Below are positions 61,401 to 64,000 of a stretch of 64,000 nucleotides of DNA, one piece after another. The translations under genes and the position numbers were made by a program. The stretch spans positions 31,311,456 to 31,375,455 of the forward strand of contig CM049312.1 in NCBI GenBank assembly GCA_026874595.1. The letters are read 5' to 3'. Source of the DNA: Sipunculus nudus (lineage: Eukaryota; Annelida; Sipuncula; Golfingiida; Sipunculidae). The notes below the pieces were generated by a model. The model had not been told where the DNA came from and searched no databases. It saw only the letters and a list, made by a program, of their open reading frames with translations. The stretch's first letter is position 1. Each line of letters opens with the position of its first letter.

Positions 61401-62017
61401 GATTATGTAATATTCCCAAGCAGTGGCGGATTTAGAGGGACACGGGCTTAAATAAGATTAGATATAGAAATTAAGCGCTTAAAACCGTAAAACACAGCCG
61501 GATTTTGCATCATGATACATTATAAACCATCCCGATATGTCATTACTGCCTAAATTTTCAAAAAGGTTATACATTTTGTGACGGGAAATAGAGAGAGTCA
61601 ATTCATTGTGAAAGTTGAATTCGACCAAACTATTCATTACGGAAGCATATACACTAATTAACGCTCATTATGCACACCGATACCTAAATAGATACCAAAC
61701 CAAACTACACTACTAAACATTACAGGTGCAGTAGAGCATAAGCAAAGTGCAGCCGCTCTCAACTTCCGGAGGCGGAGAGATTAGATCTGATTTCCTCAGA
61801 GACCAGTATGACCTATTATGGGATGGCATGGAGTTGGAGCTTCAATTGTTGTTCTTGTTTGTCTACATTCACCATGCATGTATTATTATTCACTTCCTTT
61901 GTTTAATCTTGTTATCCTTCAGACCTGCGGTTGCAGTGTTGGGCGAACTGGCACGAAGACAAATGGCTATTTATTTTACTGAGCCCGGACCTCAAGCAAC
62001 ACCCGCGGTACCTCATG
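37379..62017 (+). CDS. Secreted/membrane-anchored Cys-rich protein, DUF7042-7044-like (7 exons, 3' partial)
   Basis: Join of 37379-37535, 43608-43905, 45590-45654, 47499-47573, 58943-59022, 59333-59447 and 61923-62017: 885 nt, 295 codons, no stop, and the gene continues past the window. All six completed introns are GT-AG and every junction phase agrees (1,2,1,1,0,1, then 0 at the last donor), which is strong evidence for a real gene. The protein has an N-terminal basic stretch and a hydrophobic segment at about residues 31-56 (FRLAGLLELFIIMVAVFPAA), so it should enter the secretory pathway. The mature part carries 11 cysteines and three N-glycosylation sequons (NGS, NHT, NRT). Motifs CHFPQ, GQCF, IWTC, YTCVQF, LACKH, EWPWISL, CPFQGG, SRLESDC and LQCWANW recall the invertebrate DUF7044/DUF7042/DUF7043 extracellular family. 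This assignment is a motif judgement, not a search result. The molecular role is unknown; an extracellular or cell-surface location is inferred. Confidence 0.8.
38990..39290 (+). repeat. Dispersed repeat with CA-rich tail, copy 1
   Basis: Shares with 42690-42990 the ordered blocks GGATC..GATCCGGACCC, CTGAAAWTT, GAGATTCCGTTCA, TTATGTTGTGAACAAAC, (CA)n, CACGAACGGGGGTGAA and a CTCC-GGCAG end. This ordered set recurs widely in aquatic invertebrate genomes in my recollection. Confidence 0.6.
39825..39855. repeat. (CT)n microsatellite
   Basis: About 15 CT units in intron 1. Confidence 0.9.
41098..41140. repeat. (GA)n microsatellite
   Basis: About 21 GA units in intron 1. Confidence 0.9.
42690..42990 (+). 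repeat. Dispersed repeat with CA-rich tail, copy 2
   Basis: Second copy in the same intron and orientation. Its first 80 bases also resemble 42330-42410 (TTCGGCCC-TATTCC ... TTTGTGAATAT), so a third, partial copy may lie just upstream. Confidence 0.6.
43470..43562 (+). repeat. Repeat terminus next to exon 2
   Basis: G-rich block followed by GGGGCATGACCCCCTACA and CTGGCTACGCCCCTAG, a repeat edge I recognise from many aquatic invertebrate genomes. It ends about 45 bases before the exon 2 acceptor. Confidence 0.4.
43608..43905 (+). CDS. Exon 2: N-terminal Cys-rich module
   Basis: Acceptor is a pyrimidine run ending TTTTCAG|CTGCAG, and a second AG six bases later (start 43614) would keep the frame. 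Donor is AATGG|GTAAGT. Enters at phase 1 and leaves at phase 2. Encodes AAAF after the signal segment, then CHFPQ, RVWLTQTRIKEI, GQCF, EPCF, IWTC and IEYKDIT: a small disulfide-rich domain with alternating hydrophobic strands, similar in layout to the first domain of DUF7044-type proteins. The signal cleavage site probably lies near the AAAF segment. Confidence 0.85.
43752..43760 (+). other. Alternative internal 5' splice site in exon 2
   Basis: CTC|GTAAGT lies inside exon 2; GT begins at 43755. Cutting here leaves phase 1, which joins exon 4 (47499, phase 1) in frame and reads RPPDFFP. This would drop 216 nt (72 codons) with four cysteines, including all of exon 3. The donor matches consensus as well as the distal one does. 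Confidence 0.4.
43906..45589 (+). other. Intron 2
   Basis: 1.68 kb, GTAAGT to TTGTTTTAG. No repeat or other gene recognised. Confidence 0.7.
45590..45654 (+). CDS. Exon 3: short exon completing the first module
   Basis: 65 nt between acceptor TTGTTTTAG|G and donor GGAAAG|GTAGGC. It enters in phase 2 and leaves in phase 1. Reads SEHYTCVQF followed by RSQAQDVIQVWK. Without this exon, the exon 2 long form would run into a stop at the start of exon 4, so its presence is required by phase. The first codon spans the junction and makes the N-glycosylation sequon NGS. Confidence 0.8.
45655..47498 (+). other. Intron 3
   Basis: 1.84 kb, GTAGGC to TTTTGCAG. Nothing else recognised. Confidence 0.7.
47499..47573 (+). 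CDS. Exon 4: linker with PWISL motif
   Basis: 75 nt from acceptor TTTTGCAG to donor ATAA|GTAAGT; phase 1 in and out. Encodes DFFPKNHTLACKHMTSK and then REEWPWI. Contains sequon NHT and one cysteine. A PW-(I/T)-(S/T)-L block ahead of a CPF motif is, as I remember it, typical of the domain boundary in DUF704x proteins. Confidence 0.82.
51173..52614. mobile_element. TTAA-flanked DNA element with 11 bp subrepeats
   Basis: TTAA at 51169-51172 and at 52615-52618 flank ends that match inverted: CCCCTGTCACGCTT on the left, ACCCCGGTCACACTAGAG on the complement of the right. TTAA targets are typical of piggyBac and Kolobok superfamilies. The interior carries 11 bp periodic sequence (GAATGCNNYTC) forward at about 51290-51700 and 52310-52540 and reversed (ATTCNNNNNGC) at about 52140-52280. 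A 260 bp centre (51760-52020) is unrelated and has a 74-codon minus-strand open frame that I do not recognise. No transposase seen, so non-autonomous. Confidence 0.55.
51424..51625. repeat. 11 bp degenerate tandem repeat
   Basis: Can be read as consecutive 11-mers such as GAATGCATTTC, GCATGCCGTAC, GAGTGCGCTTC, GATTGCTGGCC, GAATGCTGTGC, GAATTCACCTC, GAATGCTTTGC. The 11 bp step is kept while bases vary. Because 11 is not a multiple of 3, all three + frames stay open here by base composition, giving false ORFs. Confidence 0.6.
52971..52983 (-). other. Isolated box A-like motif
   Basis: Minus strand TGGTCTAGTGGTC fits a Pol III box A, but no box B follows at the right distance. Probably a SINE fragment. 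Confidence 0.2.
54019..54441. mobile_element. CCCGCTTCGCGG repeat element with two 150 bp units
   Basis: Opens with CTCCCGCTTCGCGGATGCGG then GGGATATTGATTTGG, and closes with CCCAAGCGGGGAACATTGATTCC. Inside are two units 150 bp apart, each with (TGTC)n, TTTCCGTGCGATAACTTTCC-like text, AAATATTATCCGATTT and GGAGTGTCTGGCTTC. No coding capacity. Elements of this kind are dispersed in aquatic invertebrates. Confidence 0.55.
56216..56231. repeat. Poly-C tract
   Basis: About 15 consecutive C. Confidence 0.8.
56327..56389. repeat. (TA)n microsatellite
   Basis: About 31 perfect TA units in intron 4. Confidence 0.95.
57620..58095. repeat. GGACTC-rich repeat pair
   Basis: Two patches (57620-57765 and 58025-58095) dense in GACTTGGACT, GGACTCG and CGAGTCC motifs flank 260 bp of AT-rich DNA. 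The motif family is the same as in the 33 bp minisatellite at 62.3 kb and the patch at 63.6 kb, so these are likely ends or fragments of one element family. Confidence 0.45.
58378..58470. repeat. (TA)n microsatellite with GC-rich junction
   Basis: About 27 TA units run directly into CGAGCCGAGGCGCGAAGCGG and a G-run (to about 58469). The abrupt change from TA to GC-rich text suggests a repeat-element border. Confidence 0.8.
58943..59022 (+). CDS. Exon 5: start of CPFxGG module
   Basis: 80 nt from acceptor TTATTTTCAG|GT to donor GAGAG|GTAACA. It enters in phase 1 and leaves in phase 0. Encodes SLRLTQRTSCPFQGG then LDFRARHGLLGE. The CPFxGGxxF motif opens the second extracellular module. It lies after an 11.4 kb intron, the longest in the gene. 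Confidence 0.82.
59023..59332 (+). other. Intron 5
   Basis: 310 bp, GTAACA to CTTTTAG. AT-rich, nothing else seen. Confidence 0.75.
59333..59447 (+). CDS. Exon 6: SRLESDC block
   Basis: 115 nt from acceptor TTTGTCCTTTTAG|CAT to donor CCAATG|GTGAGT. Phase 0 in, phase 1 out. Encodes 38 residues including HICHGQWIPSRLESDC, GEGMDFYF and PKCNPFNRTN, with three cysteines and sequon NRT. Intron 5 upstream is only 310 bp, so exons 5 and 6 form a tight pair. Confidence 0.85.
59448..61922 (+). other. Intron 6
   Basis: 2.48 kb, GTGAGT to CCTTCAG. Contains an acceptor-like site at 59795 with a 69-codon open frame, a possible SINE head at 61190-61246 and a repeat edge near 61426. Confidence 0.7.
61190..61246 (+). 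mobile_element. Possible tRNA-derived SINE head
   Basis: Box A-like TAGCCCAGCGCC (61195) and box B-like GGGTTCGGCCCCC (61233), about 27 bases apart on the + strand. No stem pairing checked beyond the boxes. Confidence 0.35.
61923..62017 (+). CDS. Exon 7: LQCWANW block (last exon seen)
   Basis: 95 nt from acceptor TTATCCTTCAG|AC to donor CTCATG|GTAAGA. Phase 1 in, phase 0 out. Encodes DLRLQCWANWHEDKWLFI followed by LLSPDLKQHPRYLM. No further exon in phase 0 is visible from 62018 to 64000, so the rest of the gene, including the C-terminus and any membrane segment, should lie to the right of the window. Confidence 0.82.
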
Positions 62018-62254
62018 GTAAGACCCACAGTACACCACGCAATTCATCCACAATCGGTCGAAGTACATAGATAGTAAATATATACATGTGTACCAATCCA
62101 TCTTTCCTAGGTTCTCGGTATCTAACTGCAAGTGTGCCACCTCCAGTCGGAATATCAGTGCATTGATCCTTTTAGTATATCATTCTAAGGGTATCATTTC
62201 CTGAACCCACAGTAACTCATTCACTGATGTTGTCGAGACCACGCCATCCTAGTC

Positions 62255-63246
62255 AAAGTGTAAGTCCGAGTCCAGGCAAGTACCAGTACAGGCTGCTCGA
62301 GCCCTGATCCAAGTCCCAGTACAGGCTGCTCGAGCCCTGGTCCAAGTCCGAGTCCAGGCTGCTTAAGTCCTGGTCCAAGTCCGAGTCCAGGCTGCTCGAG
62401 CCCTGGTCCAGGTCCGAGTCCAGGCTGCTCGAGTCCTGGTCCAAGTCCGAGTCCAGGCTGCTCGAGCCCTGGTCCAAGTCCGAGTCCAGGCTGCTCGAGC
62501 CCTGGTCCAAGTCCGAGTCCAGGCTGCTCGAACTCTGGTCCAAGTCCGAGTCCAGAATGCTCGAGTCCTGGTCCAAGTCCGAGTCCAGGCTGCTCGAACT
62601 CTGGTCCAAGTCCGAGTCCAGGCTGCTCGAACTCTGGTCCAAGCCCGAGTCCAGGCTGCTCGAGCCCTGGTCCAAGTCCGAGTCCAGGCTGCTCGAGCCC
62701 TGGTCCAAGTCCGAGTCCAGGCTGCTCGAGCCCTGGTCCAAGTCCGAGTCCAGGCAGCTCGAGCCCTGGTCCGAGTCCGAGTCCAGGCTGCTCGAGCCCT
62801 GGTCCGAGTCCGAGTCCAGGCTGCTCGAGCCCTGGACCAAGTCCGAGTCCAGGCTGCTCGAGCCCTGGACCAAGTCCGAGTCCAGGCTGCTCGAACTCTG
62901 GTCCGAGTCCGAGTCCAGGCTGCTCGAGTCCTGGTCCGAGTCCGAGTCCAGGCTGCTCGAGCCCTGGTCCGAGTTCGAGTCCAGGCTGCTCGAGCCCTGG
63001 ACCAAGTCCGAGTCCAGGCTGCTCGAACTCTGGTCCAAGTCCGAGTCCAGGCTGCTCGAGTCCTGGTCCGAGTCCGAGTCCAGGCTGCTCGAGCCCTGGT
63101 CCAAGTCCGAGTCCAGGCTGCTCGAGCCCTGGTCCTAGTCCGAGTCCAGGCTGCTCGAGTCCTGGTCCAAGTCCGAGTCCAGGCTACTCAAGCCCTGGTC
63201 CGAGTCAGAGTCCGGGCTGCTCGAACTCTGGTCCAAGTCCGAGTAA
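62255..63246. repeat. 33 bp minisatellite, about 30 copies
   Basis: Unit of the form CTGGTCCAAGTCCGAGTCCA followed by GGCTGCTCGAGCC, repeated with few changes (AAG/GAG, AGCC/AACT). The unit length is a multiple of three, so frames stay open on both strands: 283 codons of an SSSLDSDLDQG repeat on minus, 193 codons of an ESRLLEPWSKS repeat on plus. These have no start context, splice links or coding bias and are not called as genes. Confidence 0.9.
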
Positions 63247-63579
63247 CTGAGATTCGAGTCCACGTCCACCTTCTTCAAGACCGGGTCATTTTGAACCCGA
63301 GTCCCATTCCGAGTTCAACATAAGTCTTCTGATTGTAAGAACTTACTAATGAAAATTTTAGACTAAAATGCTTATTGTACGTTAGTTTGCATGTGCGGTT
63401 TACTTTGATGTTTAATTACATTTAGCTCCCGATCCAGATCTAAAGTTTTGGAATATATTTATAATGTTCACAGTATTTTTATATAGTTCTGTAAGTATTT
63501 CGCACATGCACGAACATCTTAATTACAGTATGTGACGGAGAATATTTTCTGGACTTAAGATGGACCCGGCCTGATTTCT

Positions 63580-63700
63580 CGAGACCTAACCTCCGAGTTT
63601 GAGTACAGTCCGAGTCTAGGACCCTCCAGTCCATGGCCGAGTCCCTAAAAAAGTGGACTGGAGTCGAGACTCGATTCCAAGTCCGGACTCGAGAACAACA
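63580..63700. repeat. GGACTC-rich patch, right of the minisatellite
   Basis: Interspersed GAGTCC and GGACTC/CGAGTCT motifs in both orientations, able to form hairpins; related to the minisatellite unit. Confidence 0.5.
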
Positions 63701-64000
63701 TCCCCTGGTACCCAGTTTATCCCTGGCCAATGACCTATATTCTCCTGTATACGTTATATCTCAACTGAGATATGTAGTGCCTTTCACTTAACCCATGGTA
63801 TATCACTGCGTGGATCCGCCCCACTATAGAAGCTCTCTACTACTTGCGTAGCTGGTGTTTTACGGTTTTACAAGAAATAATTTCGTGTGCCTTTGATTTT
63901 TATCTGTAGAAATCAGACTACACTATCACGGTATCCCAACTGTGAAAATACATCACCTGTACCCATAAAGACTTAACATCATATATTAAAAACATAGGCA

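Larger units (their letters stand above)
62018..64000 (+). other. Start of intron 7 (runs off the window)
   Basis: Begins GTAAGA. Dominated by the 33 bp minisatellite and GGACTC-rich sequence. A possible acceptor at about 63909 (TATCTGTAG) leads to a stop after 11 codons in phase 0, so no exon 8 is called. Confidence 0.6.

Noticed and set aside
62253-63138. Long opposite-strand ORFs (283 and 193 codons) with Ser/Asp and Glu/Leu repeats
   Set aside because: Produced by a 33 bp tandem repeat whose length is a multiple of three; no splice links, no unique coding sequence, and they lie in an intron.
63900-64000. Possible exon 8 after TATCTGTAG
   Set aside because: In the required phase it stops after 11 codons and shows no continuity with the protein family.

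Overview
The window looks like AT-rich nuclear DNA from an invertebrate, most likely a mollusc and possibly a bivalve. I infer this from long GT-AG introns, very low coding density, many microsatellites, tRNA-derived SINE remnants, and two elements with about 157 bp or 343 bp core repeats and a terminal hairpin. That layout is known from the bivalve 'pearl' / Helitron-associated (HINE) elements. No bacterial operons, rRNA genes, CRISPR arrays or convincing canonical tRNA genes are visible.

Layout. Positions 1-36.6 kb show no supportable protein gene. This stretch is a patchwork of unique AT-rich DNA and mobile-element remains: a CRE-motif-bearing repeat (3.28 kb, with a second copy at 9.7-10.2 kb nested inside a pearl-like element), a foldback element whose arms are 15-17 bp minisatellites (4.54-5.48 kb), two pearl/HINE-like elements (8.68-10.75 and 29.74-31.12 kb), two copies of a 340 bp MITE (16.2 and 28.9 kb), SINE heads (13.7, 17.5, 25.1 and 33.5 kb) and a solo LTR (35.18-36.01 kb).

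One multi-exon gene on the + strand starts at about 36.7 kb and runs off the right edge. I assembled seven coding exons by hand: 37379-37535, 43608-43905, 45590-45654, 47499-47573, 58943-59022, 59333-59447 and 61923-62017. Every intron is GT-AG, every phase matches, and the joined frame is open for 295 codons with no stop. The product begins with a signal peptide or signal anchor and continues as a cysteine-rich, N-glycosylatable extracellular protein. Its motifs (an N-terminal Cys-rich module, then a PWISL-like link, then a CPFxGG module) resemble the invertebrate DUF7042/7043/7044 family. That family assignment is from memory of motifs and is tentative. A TATA box followed 31 bases later by a perfect Inr match marks a probable transcription start at 36717. 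An internal donor in exon 2 could join exon 4 in frame, giving a shorter isoform.

The introns hold further repeats: a TTAA-flanked element built of 11 bp degenerate repeats (51.2-52.6 kb), a CCCGCTTCGCGG element (54.0-54.4 kb), a dispersed CA-rich repeat pair (39.0 and 42.7 kb), a 33 bp minisatellite just past exon 7 (62.3-63.2 kb) that produces spurious long ORFs on both strands, and several microsatellites.
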